Shown here: piece by piece, positions 51,752-60,708 of the stretch
Position numbering within the stretch: the stretch's first letter is position 1
How the letters are laid out: each line of letters opens with the position of its first letter
Assembly: GCF_004798685.1 (NCBI RefSeq)
Contig: NZ_CP039291.1
Span: 124,001-188,000, forward strand
Length of the DNA stretch: 64,000 nt
Direction of reading: 5' to 3'
Source of the DNA: Cellulomonas shaoxiangyii
GTDB taxonomy: Bacteria; Actinomycetota; Actinomycetes; Actinomycetales; Cellulomonadaceae
Made by a program: the position numbers and the translations under genes
Notes under the pieces: model-generated
What the model was told of the DNA's origin: nothing
The model's input: only the letters and a program-made list of their open reading frames with translations
Databases searched by the model: none

Positions 51752-53134
51752 TCACGCGTCGAGCGACTCCCCGCTGCGCTCGGGGAGCGCGAGCGCGCCC
51801 GACGCGGCGACGACGAACACCGCCGCGAAGATCGTGAACAGCAGCGCCGTGCCGCCGGCCTCCCGCAGCGGCGGCACGGCGAGCGGCGCGAGGATCGACG
51901 CGGTCCGCCCCACGCCCGCCGCCCACCCGGCGCCCGTGGTCCGCACGGGCGTCGGGTACAGCTCGGGCGTCACGGCGTAGAGCGCGCCCCACGCGCCCAG
52001 GTTGAAGAACGACAGCAGCAGGCCGGCGCCGATGATCGCGACGTCACCGGACGCGACGGCGAACAGCCCGGCGGCGACGGCCGACCCGGCGAGGAACGCG
52101 GCGAGCGTGCGTCGCCGGCCCCACGTCTCGACCAGCACGGCGGCGACCGCGTACCCCGGCAGCTGCCCGAGCGTGATGATCAGCGTGTACGCGAACGACC
52201 GGACCAGCGTGTGCCCGTCGGCCGCGAGCAGGGACGGCAGCCAGATGAACGCGCCGTAGTACGAGAAGTTCACGGCGAACCACACGAGCCACAGCGCGGC
52301 GGTCCGCCGGCGCAGCGCCGGGGCCCACAGGGCCCGGAGACGCGCACCCCCCGGCGGGCCTGTGGGGGCGTCCGCGGGCACCGCCGCGCGCGGGTCCGCC
52401 GTCCGCGCGTCGCCCGCACCCGCCGCCGTCCCACCGGCCGACGGTGCCGCCGCCGCCTGCGCGTCGCGCACCTGCGCGCCCGTGCGCCCGTCCCCGCGCA
52501 CGACCGGTGACTCCTCGAACGAGCGGACGACGGCGTCGGCCTCGGTGTGCCGTCCGCGCGCGACGAGGAACCGCACGGACTCGGGCAGCCCGCGCCGCAC
52601 CACGACCGCGTAGACGGCGGGCAGCGCGCCCAGCGCGAGGGCCCACCGCCAGCCGTCGTCGCCGACGGGCACGACGAGGTAGCCGATCAGCGCCGCGAGG
52701 ATCCACCCGACGGCCCAGAACGACTCGAGCACGACCACGGCCCGGCCGCGGATGCGGGGCGGCGCGAACTCGCTGACCAGCGTCGACGCGACCGGCAGCT
52801 CGGCACCGAGCCCGAGCCCGACGACGAACCGCAGCGCGATGAGCGCACCGACGGACCACGCCAGCGCCGACGCGCCGGTCGCGACGCCGTAGACGAGCAG
52901 CGTCAGCGCGAACACCTGCCGGCGCCCGATCCGGTCGGCGAGCAGCCCGCCGAGCGCCGCGCCGATGGCCATGCCGAGGAACCCGGCGGACGCGACCCAC
53001 GACAGGGTCGTCGTCGGCGTCCCCCACACCACGGCCAGCTTCGCGATGACGAACGAGATGAGGCCGACGTCCATCGCGTCGAAGGTCCAGCCGACGCCGG
53101 AGCCGAGCAGCAAGCGCACGTGCCGGCGCGTCAC
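51752..53134 (-). CDS. MFS transporter, metabolite:H+ symporter type
   Basis: About 460 residues from GTG 53134, with some 12 transmembrane segments. FDAMDVGLISFVIAKL in helix 1, GGLLADRIGRRQVFALTLL (the A-motif), GWRWALALGALPAVYAVVVR and ELYPTPVRTTGAGW in the second half are family features of sugar-porter or aromatic-acid symporter-like carriers. The loop between halves (about residues 205-275) is long and low-complexity. The start is uncertain: an excellent AGGAGG-GTG pair at 53220 lies in another frame, see findings. Substrate unknown. Confidence 0.82.
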   Translation of the reverse strand: MTRRHVRLLLGSGVGWTFDAMDVGLISFVIAKLAVVWGTPTTTLSWVASAGFLGMAIGAALGGLLADRIGRRQVFALTLLVYGVATGASALAWSVGALIALRFVVGLGLGAELPVASTLVSEFAPPRIRGRAVVVLESFWAVGWILAALIGYLVVPVGDDGWRWALALGALPAVYAVVVRRGLPESVRFLVARGRHTEADAVVRSFEESPVVRGDGRTGAQVRDAQAAAAPSAGGTAAGAGDARTADPRAAVPADAPTGPPGGARLRALWAPALRRRTAALWLVWFAVNFSYYGAFIWLPSLLAADGHTLVRSFAYTLIITLGQLPGYAVAAVLVETWGRRRTLAAFLAGSAVAAGLFAVASGDVAIIGAGLLLSFFNLGAWGALYAVTPELYPTPVRTTGAGWAAGVGRTASILAPLAVPPLREAGGTALLFTIFAAVFVVAASGALALPERSGESLDA

Positions 53135-53477
53135 GGGCAGCCCGTCGAGGCGTGCGGTGGTGCCGGCCGCGGCGCCCGAGGGGGCGGTCGGGGGCAGGGG
53201 GCGGGCTGCGGGTCGGGCACGACGCCTCCTGGGCGGCGGGCGCGCGGCGGGGGCGCGGCGCGAAACGGTGCTGAGCGGGACGGTGCGGGGCGGTGCGGGG
53301 CGGTGCTGCGTGGGACGGCGGGGGCGGTGGCGACGGGCACGCGGCCCCGGCCGGCGGCGGGTCGCCCGGCGCTGCACGCATCGTGCTCGTCCGGCGCGGT
53401 CGACGCCAGCGGCGCCACGCCCGCGCGTCCGGGCCGGTGGGCTGCCGGACCATCGGTCCGTCGCGCAGCATGGACGC
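53135..53477. other. Region between the MFS and DUF998 genes, start site unresolved
   Basis: 343 bases without a settled gene. On the minus strand the MFS frame stays open but without a good start. AGGAGG (53230-53225) and GTG 53220 fall in a different frame, and a tract with five-base G runs lies between 53176 and 53213. Nothing else is recognisable. Confidence 0.5.
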
Positions 53478-54206
53478 GTGACGGACGACGCGCGCCCGCG
53501 CCGGCGGGACGTCCGGCGGCACCTCGTCGGCGGGCTGCTGCTGCTCGCCACGGTGCAGGTGCTGGTCGTCGAGGCGGTCGTGGCGTCCGCGTGGGACGTC
53601 GTCCCGTACAGCCGCGCGGACCACTACGTGAGCGACCTGGGCCTGGCCGAGTGCGCGGAGCTGACCGGCCGGACGGTGTGCTCGCCGCTGCACGCGCTCA
53701 TGAACACGGGCTTCGTCGTGCACGCCGTGCTGGTGGTCGCGGCAGCCGTGCTGCTGCGGGACCTGGTGCCCGGGCGCGCGCGCCCGTGGGTCGTCGCGGC
53801 GGTGCTGGTGCACGCGGTGGGCGTCGCGTGGGTGGGGCTGGTGCCGGGGTCGCTCGCCGAGCCGGTCGGGGGCCTGCCGCGGTACGTCGTGCACAACGTC
53901 GGCTCGGTGATGGCGGTCGTGGGCGGCAACGTGGGTGCGCTCGTCGCCGGGGCGGCGCTGCTGCGCCGGCACCGTGCCTGGGCGGTGACGTCGCTGCTGC
54001 TGGGCGGGATCGGGGCGGTCGCGACGGTGCTCGACGTGGTGGGCGTCGACCCGGGCCTCGGCGTCGGCGGCAGCCAGCGGGCGACGATGTACCCGATCGT
54101 CGTGTGGCTGGTCCTCACCGGTGCCGCGGTCGTGGTGTCGGCGTCGCGCGACCGGCGCGGCGGGGTGCCGGCGCGGGGCGGCGGTGCTGGTAGGCATGGG
54201 GCATGA
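53478..54206 (+). CDS. DUF998-family membrane protein
   Basis: 242 residues with about six hydrophobic segments. The DUF998 pattern is present in WDVVPYSRADHYVSDLGLAE, LHALMNTGFVVHAVLVVAAA and RYVVHNVGSVMAVVGGNVGA. Function unknown. GTG 53478 is used; ATG 53470 lies in another frame and stops at once. The stop overlaps the next ATG (ATGA), so it is likely coupled to the LLM gene. Confidence 0.82.
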   Translation: MTDDARPRRRDVRRHLVGGLLLLATVQVLVVEAVVASAWDVVPYSRADHYVSDLGLAECAELTGRTVCSPLHALMNTGFVVHAVLVVAAAVLLRDLVPGRARPWVVAAVLVHAVGVAWVGLVPGSLAEPVGGLPRYVVHNVGSVMAVVGGNVGALVAGAALLRRHRAWAVTSLLLGGIGAVATVLDVVGVDPGLGVGGSQRATMYPIVVWLVLTGAAVVVSASRDRRGGVPARGGGAGRHGA

Positions 54207-55165
54207 CCCGGATGCAGGCGATCGGCGTGATGCTCCCGCGCGACCTCGACCCCGGCCGCGTGACGTCGTTCGCGCGCCGTGCGGACGACCTCGGCTTCGA
54301 CGAGCTGTGGGTCGTCGAGGACCTCGGCTTCCGTGGCGGGATCGCCCAGGCGGCGGCCGTGCTCGCGAGCACCGCACGCGTCCGCGTGGGCGTCGGCATC
54401 CTGCCCGCGGCGGTGCGCAACGTCGCGTTCGCCGCGATGGAGGTCGCGACGCTCGTCCAGCTCTTCCCGGGGCGGGTGGACGTCGGCATCGGGCACGGGA
54501 TGCCGGACTGGATGCGGCAGGTGGGCGCGTGGCCGGCGCGGCCGCTGACGCTGCTCGAGGAGTACGTCGTCACCCTGCGCGCCCTGCTGCGCGGCGAGGC
54601 CGTGACCAGCCCGGAGGGCTCACCGCTCGCGCTGACCGACGTCGCGCTCGACCCGTCCTGCGTGCCCGCGACCGTCCCGGACCTGCTCGCCGGCGTGCGC
54701 GGCCCGCGGTCGCTGGCCGCCGCGGGACGCGTCGCCGACGGCACGGTCCTCGCCGAGCCGGTGACCCCCGAGTACGCGCGCGCCGCGCTCGCGCAGGTCG
54801 CGCCGGCCGGGCCGCACCGGGTCGCGGCGTACAACGTGGCGGCGGTCGACGACGACGCCGAGGCCGCCCTCGACGCCGCCCGTCCCGCGCTCGCGTGGAT
54901 CGGCGAGCCCGACTGGGACGTGCACATCGCCCCCCTGCCGTTCGCCGACGCGTTCCGCGAGCTGCGCGCGTCCTGCGCGACGCGGGCGGAGTTCGTGGAG
55001 CGTCTGCCGGCGGAGTGGGTCGCCCGGCTCGCGCTCGCGGGGACCCCGGACGAGGTCCGCGCGCGCCTGGCGTCCCTCGCCGAGGCGGGCGTGACGAGCG
55101 CGGTCCTGCTGCCGGCGGGTCCCGACCCGGTCGAGGCCCTGACCTCGCTCGCGCGCGTGCTGTGA
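54203..55165 (+). CDS. LLM-class flavin-dependent oxidoreductase
   Basis: 320 residues, TIM-barrel flavoprotein of the luciferase-like family, with GFDELWVVEDLGFRGGIAQA, VGVGILPAAVRNVAFAAMEV, LFPGRVDVGIGHGMPDWM and the C-terminal LAGTPDEVRARLASLAEAGV. F420 or FMN may be the cofactor; sequence alone does not tell. It may have its own promoter, since TAGGCA (54191-54196) lies 6 bases before ATG 54203. Substrate unknown; it is unrelated in context to the LLM protein at 9260. Confidence 0.82.
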   Translation: MTRMQAIGVMLPRDLDPGRVTSFARRADDLGFDELWVVEDLGFRGGIAQAAAVLASTARVRVGVGILPAAVRNVAFAAMEVATLVQLFPGRVDVGIGHGMPDWMRQVGAWPARPLTLLEEYVVTLRALLRGEAVTSPEGSPLALTDVALDPSCVPATVPDLLAGVRGPRSLAAAGRVADGTVLAEPVTPEYARAALAQVAPAGPHRVAAYNVAAVDDDAEAALDAARPALAWIGEPDWDVHIAPLPFADAFRELRASCATRAEFVERLPAEWVARLALAGTPDEVRARLASLAEAGVTSAVLLPAGPDPVEALTSLARVL

Positions 55166-55167
55166 GC

Positions 55168-55186
55168 GGTATACCGGCGGTATACT
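55168..55186 (+). promoter_or_regulatory. Operator/promoter of the MazEF-like module
   Basis: GGTATACC (55168-55175) and GGTATACT (55179-55186) are repeated 11 bases apart, one helical turn, as expected for a ribbon-helix-helix repressor. The second contains TATACT (55181-55186), an excellent -10 box, 7 bases before GTG 55194. The transcript is probably leaderless and repressed by the antitoxin. Confidence 0.7.
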
Positions 55187-55193
55187 CGTAGGC

Positions 55194-55418
55194 GTGACCG
55201 CCACGACGATCAAGCTGGACTCGGACCTCCGCGACCGCCTCAACGCGGCCGCGCGCGAGCGCGGTGTCACGACGGGGTCCTTCGTCGAGGCGCTGTTCGA
55301 GGGCTGGCTCAGGGAGCAGCGGTTCGCCGCGCTGCGCGAGGAGATGGCGCGCACACCCCCGGACGCCGCGTACGCCGCGGACGCGGACGCCTGGGACGTG
55401 ACCCTGGCCGACCGGTGA
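55194..55418 (+). CDS. Ribbon-helix-helix antitoxin, MazE-like
   Basis: 74 residues. TIKLDSDLRDRLNAAARERG is a ribbon-helix-helix DNA-binding start, followed by a helical region and an acidic tail that likely wraps the toxin. It neutralises the following MazF-like toxin and represses the promoter through the paired GGTATAC sites. Stop and toxin start overlap (GTGA), coupling the two. The start codon is fixed by the -10 box in front, with no ribosome binding site. Confidence 0.85.
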   Translation: MTATTIKLDSDLRDRLNAAARERGVTTGSFVEALFEGWLREQRFAALREEMARTPPDAAYAADADAWDVTLADR

Positions 55419-55786
55419 CGGCGCCGGCGCCGCTCCCCGGGTCCCCGCGGGACGTGGTGTGGCGCGGCACGGTGGCCTGGGCCGACCTCACGCCCGGACG
55501 CGGGCGCGAGCAGGACGGTCACCGGCCGGTGCTCGTCGTGAGCTCCCGTCAGTACCTCGAGACGGTGACGACCGTGCTGGTGGTCCTGCCCGTGACGTCG
55601 ACGGACCGCGGCTGGTCGAACCACGTCCCGCTCCGCGGCGCCACGGGGCTGGGGCGTCCGTCCTGGGCGATGACCGAGCAGCCGCGGACCATCGCGCGCG
55701 AGCGCCTGTCCCGCGTCGTGGGGGTGGTCGACGACGCGACGCTGCGCGACGTGGACGGCTGGCTGCGCGACCTGCTGGGCCTCTGA
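55415..55786 (+). CDS. mazF: PemK/MazF-family toxin endoribonuclease
   Basis: 123 residues of the MazF/PemK family, which cleaves mRNA at short sequences. RGTVAWADLTPGRGREQDGH, RPVLVVSSRQY, VTTVLVVLPVTST and WAMTEQPRTIARERL are the core strands and helix; the family's catalytic arginine and threonine/serine are present in the usual places. Cut-site preference cannot be inferred. It is coupled to its antitoxin by GTGA overlap. Confidence 0.88.
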   Translation: MTAPAPLPGSPRDVVWRGTVAWADLTPGRGREQDGHRPVLVVSSRQYLETVTTVLVVLPVTSTDRGWSNHVPLRGATGLGRPSWAMTEQPRTIARERLSRVVGVVDDATLRDVDGWLRDLLGL

Positions 55787-56012
55787 GCCGCCCCCAGCCC
55801 TGCCGGGCGGTCGGGGCCGCACCGGTCGTGACCTTGCCGCAACACCGCCGACACACCCGGCTCGTACCGTCACCGGGTCGCGGGGACCGACCCCGTGGCC
55901 CGGCGATCGGCCGGTCAAGAACCGTTCACCGTCGGGTCATGGACAGCGCGGCCGCGAGGCGTCACGCTGTGCCGACCGTGCGCGGGCCGGTGCGAGGACG
56001 TGGGAGGTGCCG

Positions 56013-58250
56013 GTGTTCGAGCACGTCGACCCGTTCATCGGCACCGAGCAGACGTCCCTGCCGCCCGCGTCCGGCCTCGCCGCCACGTGGTGGTGGCCCA
56101 AGCCGCAGGTCGGGAACACCCACCCGGGCGCCACGTACCCGCTCGGCATGGTCTCGGCGTGCGCCTACTCCGGCGCGTACCCGACCGGCTACGGCCGCTA
56201 CGACCTGTCGACCGAGGGCCAGCCGCCCGTGCTGCACGACCGGCAGGTCGCCAGCGGGTTCACCCACTTCCAGCAGTCCGGCACCGGCGCGATCCGCAAG
56301 TACTACAACTACTTCCGCGTCACGCCGATGCTGGGACCGCTGGACGACCTCGGCCAGACCTGGGACGTCGTGGACGAGGAGGCGTCGCCGGGGTACTACG
56401 CCGCGACGCTCTCGTCCGGCATCCGCTGCGAGGTCACCGTCGGGCCCAAGTCGGCCGTGCACCGGTACACGTTCCCCGCACACCACGACGCCCGCCTGGT
56501 CATCGACTTCTCCCTCGGCGGGCTCGACATCCCGTACGGCCGCACGGTCCCGCTGCGCGCGCACCTCGGGTCCGTGGCCCCCGGGGTCGCCGAGGGGGAG
56601 ATCGTCGTCGAGGGCGCCCCGCTCGCGGTGCGGGTCGAGTGCGACGCCCCGCTCTGGCGGCAGATGCTCTGGTACGACCGGCGGCTCATGCCCGGCGGCA
56701 CGCGCCTCGACTTCGACCGCATCCGGCCCACCACGCTGCGCCCGTTCGGCCTCATGTGGGCCGGCCCGACCGAGCCGGGGCAGGTCGTGGAGCTGCGGTT
56801 CGGGTTCTCCCTGCGCGGGGTCGACCAGGCCCGGGAGACCCTCGCACGCGAGTGCGGCGACGGACCGCGGGCGTTCGACCTGCGTCGCGACCGCACCGAG
56901 GCCGTGTGGCGCGAGCACCTCGACAAGGTCGCGGTCGACACCCCGTCGTCCGACCGGCGCACCGTGCTGGCGACCGCGCTGTACCACTCGCTCGTCAAGC
57001 CCTGCCTGGCACCCGACGAGAGCCCCTTCTGGCCGACGCCGGGCCCGTTCGCGTTCGACCTGTCGACGATGTGGGACATCTACCGCACGCAGCTGCCGCT
57101 GCTGACGGCGCTCGTCCCCGACCGCGCGGTCGAGCTCGCGAACGCCCTCCTGCAGATCGCCGAGGAGGAGGGCAACCTCCCGATCGGGTACCGCATGGCG
57201 CGCGGCGCCGACCGGTTCTCGCGGCAGGGCTCCGCCCTCGCGCACACGTTCCTCGCCGACCTGTGCTCCATCGGCCTCCCCGGCGTCGACTGGGACTGGG
57301 CGCTCGTGCACATGCACGACGACCTGCGCCGCACGTACGGCGAGGAGTTCCTGCTGCGCGGGCGCGCCCACCCCATCAGCCACACGCTCGACCTGGCGTT
57401 CGGGTACTGGTGCAGCGCCATCGTCGCGGCCCGCGTCGGGGACCTCGCGCTCGTCCAGCAGTTCCGCCCCCTCGCCGCCCGGTGGGTCAACGCGTTCGGG
57501 CCGGACGGCCTGCTCGTCGACTCGACGTACTACGAGGGCGGCCGGTGGAACTACTCGTTCCGGCTGATGCACGACATGGCGGCGCGCATCGCGCTCGCGG
57601 GCGGCGACGACGCGTTCGTCGCCCTGCTCGACCGCTTCTTCGGGTACGGCGCCGAGCCCGTCGTGCAGCCGGGCCTGCGTCCCGACGCCGACGAGCTGCT
57701 CGCCGGCTACGGGCTGGACCGGTTCGAGGGCCTCAACAACGAGCCCGACATGGAGGCCCCGTGGGCCTACATGTACGCGGGCCGCCCGGACCGCACGGCG
57801 GAGGTGGTGCACGCGATCGTGCAGCACCAGTTCGGCACCGGCCGCGGTGGCCTTCCCGGCAACGACGACTCCGGGGGCTTGTCGTCGTGGTACGTGTGGG
57901 CCACGCTGGGGCTCTTCCCTGTCGCGGGGCAGAACCTGTTCCTCGTCAACGCGCCCGCGTGGCGCGAGGCGCGCATCGACGTGGGCGGCCGGCCGCTCAC
58001 CGTGGAGACGACCGGCTTCGTCGAGCCCGAGCCCGGCGGACCGGCCCAGTACGTGCAGTCCGTCCACCTCGACGGCGAGCCGCTCGACCGCCCCTACCTG
58101 ACGGGCGGCGAGCTGCACGGCGGGGGCCGGCTGCTCATCGGCCTCGGCCCGGAGCCGTCCGGGTGGGGCACCGTGCACCGCCCACCGAGCGCCCCGGCAC
58201 CGCAGCCGCCCGCCGGCGTCCCACCGTCCGTCCGGCTCGACCGCACCTGA
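56013..58250 (+). CDS. GH92-family glycosidase, alpha-mannosidase-like
   Basis: 745 residues. FEHVDPFIGT opens the family; HPGATYPLGMVSACAYSG, TMWDIYRTQLPLLTALVP, YYEGGRWNYSFRLMHDM and LPGNDDSGGLSSWYVWATLG are the GH92 hallmark regions of the calcium-dependent inverting exo-alpha-mannosidases. No signal peptide is seen, so it should act inside the cell, whereas many GH92 enzymes are secreted. GTG 56013 has GGGAGG at a good distance; GTG 56007 is in frame too. A GT4 glycosyltransferase gene follows, 152 bases downstream. Confidence 0.85.
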   Translation: MFEHVDPFIGTEQTSLPPASGLAATWWWPKPQVGNTHPGATYPLGMVSACAYSGAYPTGYGRYDLSTEGQPPVLHDRQVASGFTHFQQSGTGAIRKYYNYFRVTPMLGPLDDLGQTWDVVDEEASPGYYAATLSSGIRCEVTVGPKSAVHRYTFPAHHDARLVIDFSLGGLDIPYGRTVPLRAHLGSVAPGVAEGEIVVEGAPLAVRVECDAPLWRQMLWYDRRLMPGGTRLDFDRIRPTTLRPFGLMWAGPTEPGQVVELRFGFSLRGVDQARETLARECGDGPRAFDLRRDRTEAVWREHLDKVAVDTPSSDRRTVLATALYHSLVKPCLAPDESPFWPTPGPFAFDLSTMWDIYRTQLPLLTALVPDRAVELANALLQIAEEEGNLPIGYRMARGADRFSRQGSALAHTFLADLCSIGLPGVDWDWALVHMHDDLRRTYGEEFLLRGRAHPISHTLDLAFGYWCSAIVAARVGDLALVQQFRPLAARWVNAFGPDGLLVDSTYYEGGRWNYSFRLMHDMAARIALAGGDDAFVALLDRFFGYGAEPVVQPGLRPDADELLAGYGLDRFEGLNNEPDMEAPWAYMYAGRPDRTAEVVHAIVQHQFGTGRGGLPGNDDSGGLSSWYVWATLGLFPVAGQNLFLVNAPAWREARIDVGGRPLTVETTGFVEPEPGGPAQYVQSVHLDGEPLDRPYLTGGELHGGGRLLIGLGPEPSGWGTVHRPPSAPAPQPPAGVPPSVRLDRT

Positions 58251-58402
58251 CGACGCACCGCCCGCGCCGGCACACCCCGCCGGACCGGTCCGCACCCCGC
58301 GTGCCCCACGACGTCGCACCCGACGGCGCGGCCCGCAGCACCTGCCCGACCCCCGTTCCCCACCCGAGCCCGAACCCGCTCCCGGACCGAGAGGACGACG
58401 CC

Positions 58403-59719
58403 GTGACCCCCTCCGCCGCCGCCCCGCACGTGCGCCGCGCCCGCCGCCTCGTCATCGTCGTCCGCGCCGACCCGGTCATCTGCGGCCACTCGGGCGAGGC
58501 GCGCAACCTCGCCGAGGCCGCGCTCGACCGCGGTTTCGACGAGGTCCGCATCGTCACGTGGCCGATCGAGCGACTGCAGGCCGCGGGGCTGCCGCTCAAG
58601 CCGCTCGACGGCGTCCTGCCGTACCGCGACGGCGTGGTCGTGGAGCGGCCCGAGCCCGTCGGCGACTACAAGGTGCCCGACGGCCGCTACCTGGCCGGGC
58701 TCACGGGCCGCCTCGTCGAGCTCTTCACCGACGGCGTGCCCACCGTGGCGCTGTCGCTGTACCTGTCGCCCCACGCCACGGCCGTGGCCGATGCGGTCTC
58801 GATCGCCCGGCGCACGGGCCTGCCCGTCGACGTCGTCACGGTCGCGGAGGCCGTCGGCTCGGACGTCACGAACGTCGTGCGCGCGTGCGTCCAGGAGGAC
58901 AAGTTCGGCGCCGCCGCGCACGTGCTCGCGCAGTACCTGTCGCACGACGTCTGCCTCGCGGTGTCCACGTACACGCGGGACCTCATCGTGACCGAGGCGG
59001 CGGCGATCGACGCCAAGCACGGCACCCGGTTCGCGGAGCAGTGCGCCGCGCGGGTGCAGGTCTCGTACCCGGCGATCGACGTGGGCGCGTACCTGGCGCG
59101 CACCGAGGCGGGGACGGACGCCGTGCTCGCCCGGCGCGGGCTCGAGCGGGACGGGTACGTGCTGTTCCTGTCCCGGCTCGCGCACGCCAAGGGCGTCGAC
59201 GACCTCATCGAGGGCTTCGTGCGCTCGGGGGCGCCCGCCGCCGGTCAGCGCCTCGTCATCGCGGGCAACGGTCCGCAGGCCGACGAGCTGCGGGCGCTCG
59301 CCGCCGCGACGCCCGTCGCCGACCGCATCACGTTCCTCGACGACGTGTCCGACGACGAGAAGTCCCACCTCATGGCCGGGTGCACGGCGTTCGTGCTGCC
59401 CAGCAAGCCGCGGCCGGAGTTCGTGGAGACGTTCGGCATCGCGCTCGCGGAGAAGATGCTGTCCGGCGGCGGCCCGGTCATCACCACGGACACGGGCGGC
59501 ATCGGCGAGGCCGTCGGCGACACGGCGGTCATCGTGCCGGTCTCGGACCCCGACGCGATCGCGTCCGCGCTCGACGACGTCCTCGCCACCGACCCGGTCG
59601 ACCGGGCCGCGTGGGCCGAGCGGTCGCGCGCGTACGCGCTGCAGTTCGACCGCGCGGTCGTGCTCGACAAGATCCTCGATCGCGTGGCGGCGCTGGAGGC
59701 GGCGCCGGCCCTGGCCTGA
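58403..59719 (+). CDS. GT4-type glycosyltransferase
   Basis: 438 residues with a GT-B fold. RADPVICGHSGEARNLAEAA near the N-terminus is an acceptor-side loop, and the C-terminal donor domain has FLSRLAHAKGVDDLIEGF, LVIAGNGPQADELRALA, PEFVETFGIALAEKMLSGGG with the conserved Glu, and TTDTGGIGEAV. It transfers a sugar from a nucleotide-sugar to an unknown acceptor. GAGGAC lies before GTG 58403. With the GH92 gene upstream it could belong to trimming and building of a mannose-containing glycan, an inference only. Confidence 0.82.
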   Translation: MTPSAAAPHVRRARRLVIVVRADPVICGHSGEARNLAEAALDRGFDEVRIVTWPIERLQAAGLPLKPLDGVLPYRDGVVVERPEPVGDYKVPDGRYLAGLTGRLVELFTDGVPTVALSLYLSPHATAVADAVSIARRTGLPVDVVTVAEAVGSDVTNVVRACVQEDKFGAAAHVLAQYLSHDVCLAVSTYTRDLIVTEAAAIDAKHGTRFAEQCAARVQVSYPAIDVGAYLARTEAGTDAVLARRGLERDGYVLFLSRLAHAKGVDDLIEGFVRSGAPAAGQRLVIAGNGPQADELRALAAATPVADRITFLDDVSDDEKSHLMAGCTAFVLPSKPRPEFVETFGIALAEKMLSGGGPVITTDTGGIGEAVGDTAVIVPVSDPDAIASALDDVLATDPVDRAAWAERSRAYALQFDRAVVLDKILDRVAALEAAPALA

Positions 59720-59785
59720 GGTCGGTCGACGCGTGTGGGGCGACCGCTCGCGCGCGTCGTGGGGCGCCGCGAACGTCGACGAGAC

Positions 59786-59814
59786 TTGACCAAATCTGGT
59801 CAGAGTCCAACACT
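59786..59814 (+). promoter_or_regulatory. Promoter/operator of the Phd/VapC-like module
   Basis: TTGACC (59786-59791) and AACACT (59809-59814) are spaced by 17 bases. The perfect inverted repeat TGACCA-AATC-TGGTCA (59787-59802) covers the -35 and spacer, the expected site for the antitoxin repressor. The -10 is 6 bases before ATG 59821, so the transcript is probably leaderless. Confidence 0.65.
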
Positions 59815-59820
59815 GGCGGC

Positions 59821-60054
59821 ATGGAACCCGTGAGCATCTACGACGCGAAGACGCACCTGTCCCGCATCGTGACGCGGGCGGAGGCGGGCGAGGAGACGGT
59901 GATCACCCGGCACGGGCGTCCGGTGGCGAAGGTCGTGCCGATGCCGGCGCGCCCCTCGGTGCGCACCCCCGGCGTGCTGGCGGGGCGCATCAGGGTCGCG
60001 GACGACTTCGACGCGTTCACCGACGAGGATGCCCGCGACTGGTACGGCGCGTGA
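59821..60054 (+). CDS. Phd/YefM-type antitoxin
   Basis: 77 residues. SIYDAKTHLSRIVTRAEAGE, TVITRHGRPVAKVVPMP are the Phd/YefM fold, and the C-terminal tail (DDFDAFTDEDARDWYGA) is the toxin-binding end. It represses its own promoter through the inverted repeat upstream. The stop overlaps the toxin start (GTGA). The pairing with a PIN-domain toxin is common in actinobacteria. Confidence 0.88.
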   Translation: MEPVSIYDAKTHLSRIVTRAEAGEETVITRHGRPVAKVVPMPARPSVRTPGVLAGRIRVADDFDAFTDEDARDWYGA

Positions 60055-60422
60055 AGGTCCTGCTGGACACGCACGTGCTGCTGTGGTGGCTCGCGGACGA
60101 CCCCCGGCTCAGCGCCCGCCATCGGGACGTCGTCGCCGACGGTCGCAACGACGTCTACTACTCGGCGGTCAGCATCGCCGAGATGGCCATCAAGACCTCG
60201 CTCGGCAAGCTGGAGGCTCCCGCGGGTGTCCCCGCAGCCCTCGAGGCGCAGGGGATGACGCCGCTGCCGTTCACGGCCGCCCACGCCGAACGACTGCGGG
60301 ACCTGCCGTGGCACCACCGCGACCCGTTCGACCGCATGCTCGTGGCGCAGGGGCAGGTCGAGGGGCTGATGGTCGCCACCGTCGACGCGCGGATCCGCGC
60401 CTACGACGTGCCGACCCTCTGA
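60051..60422 (+). CDS. vapC: VapC-like PIN-domain toxin
   Basis: 123 residues, a PIN-domain ribonuclease. Acidic residues for the metal centre are seen in LLDTHVLLWWLADDP, SIAEMAIK, DPFDRMLVAQ and VATVDARIRAYDV. VapC toxins cut tRNA or rRNA. It is translationally coupled to the antitoxin. The gene is complete, and no decay is visible. Confidence 0.88.
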   Translation: MKVLLDTHVLLWWLADDPRLSARHRDVVADGRNDVYYSAVSIAEMAIKTSLGKLEAPAGVPAALEAQGMTPLPFTAAHAERLRDLPWHHRDPFDRMLVAQGQVEGLMVATVDARIRAYDVPTL

Positions 60423-60462
60423 GCCGCCCGGACGTACCGCAGGACCGTGCCGCGGGCGGCCG

Positions 60463-60708
60463 TCAGGGGTGCGTGCGCCGGTGCTCGACCACGAGGGCGG
60501 CACCGAGGCCGAGGACGACGACCCCGAGCGGGACGCTCACGGCGACCAGCCCCGCCATGGAGCTGACCACGCTGCCGACGACCGCGGCGAGCAGCAGCAG
60601 CCACAGCCCGAGCCGCAGCAGCGGGTCCCGGCCGGTCTCCGTGGGCGTGTGCGCGGCGGGCGCCGTGCCGGCGGCGACCGTGTCGGTGCGGGTGTGCCGG
60701 TCGGTCAT
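60463..60708 (-). CDS. Small membrane protein of unknown function
   Basis: 81 residues. A polar Thr-rich leader of about 28 residues is followed by two hydrophobic stretches (LGLWLLLLAAVVGSVVSSMA and LVAVSVPLGVVVLGLGAALV) and a basic end. No family is recognised. It is convergent with the VapC-like gene and divergent from the kinase gene. The ATG at 60708 has GAGG-like sequence before it. Confidence 0.6.
   Translation of the reverse strand: MTDRHTRTDTVAAGTAPAAHTPTETGRDPLLRLGLWLLLLAAVVGSVVSSMAGLVAVSVPLGVVVLGLGAALVVEHRRTHP

Noticed and set aside
55915..55935. LacI-type operator before the GH92 gene (AGAACCGTTCACC)
   Set aside because: The core is a short odd-length palindrome without the central CG and no second copy or nearby regulator supports it.
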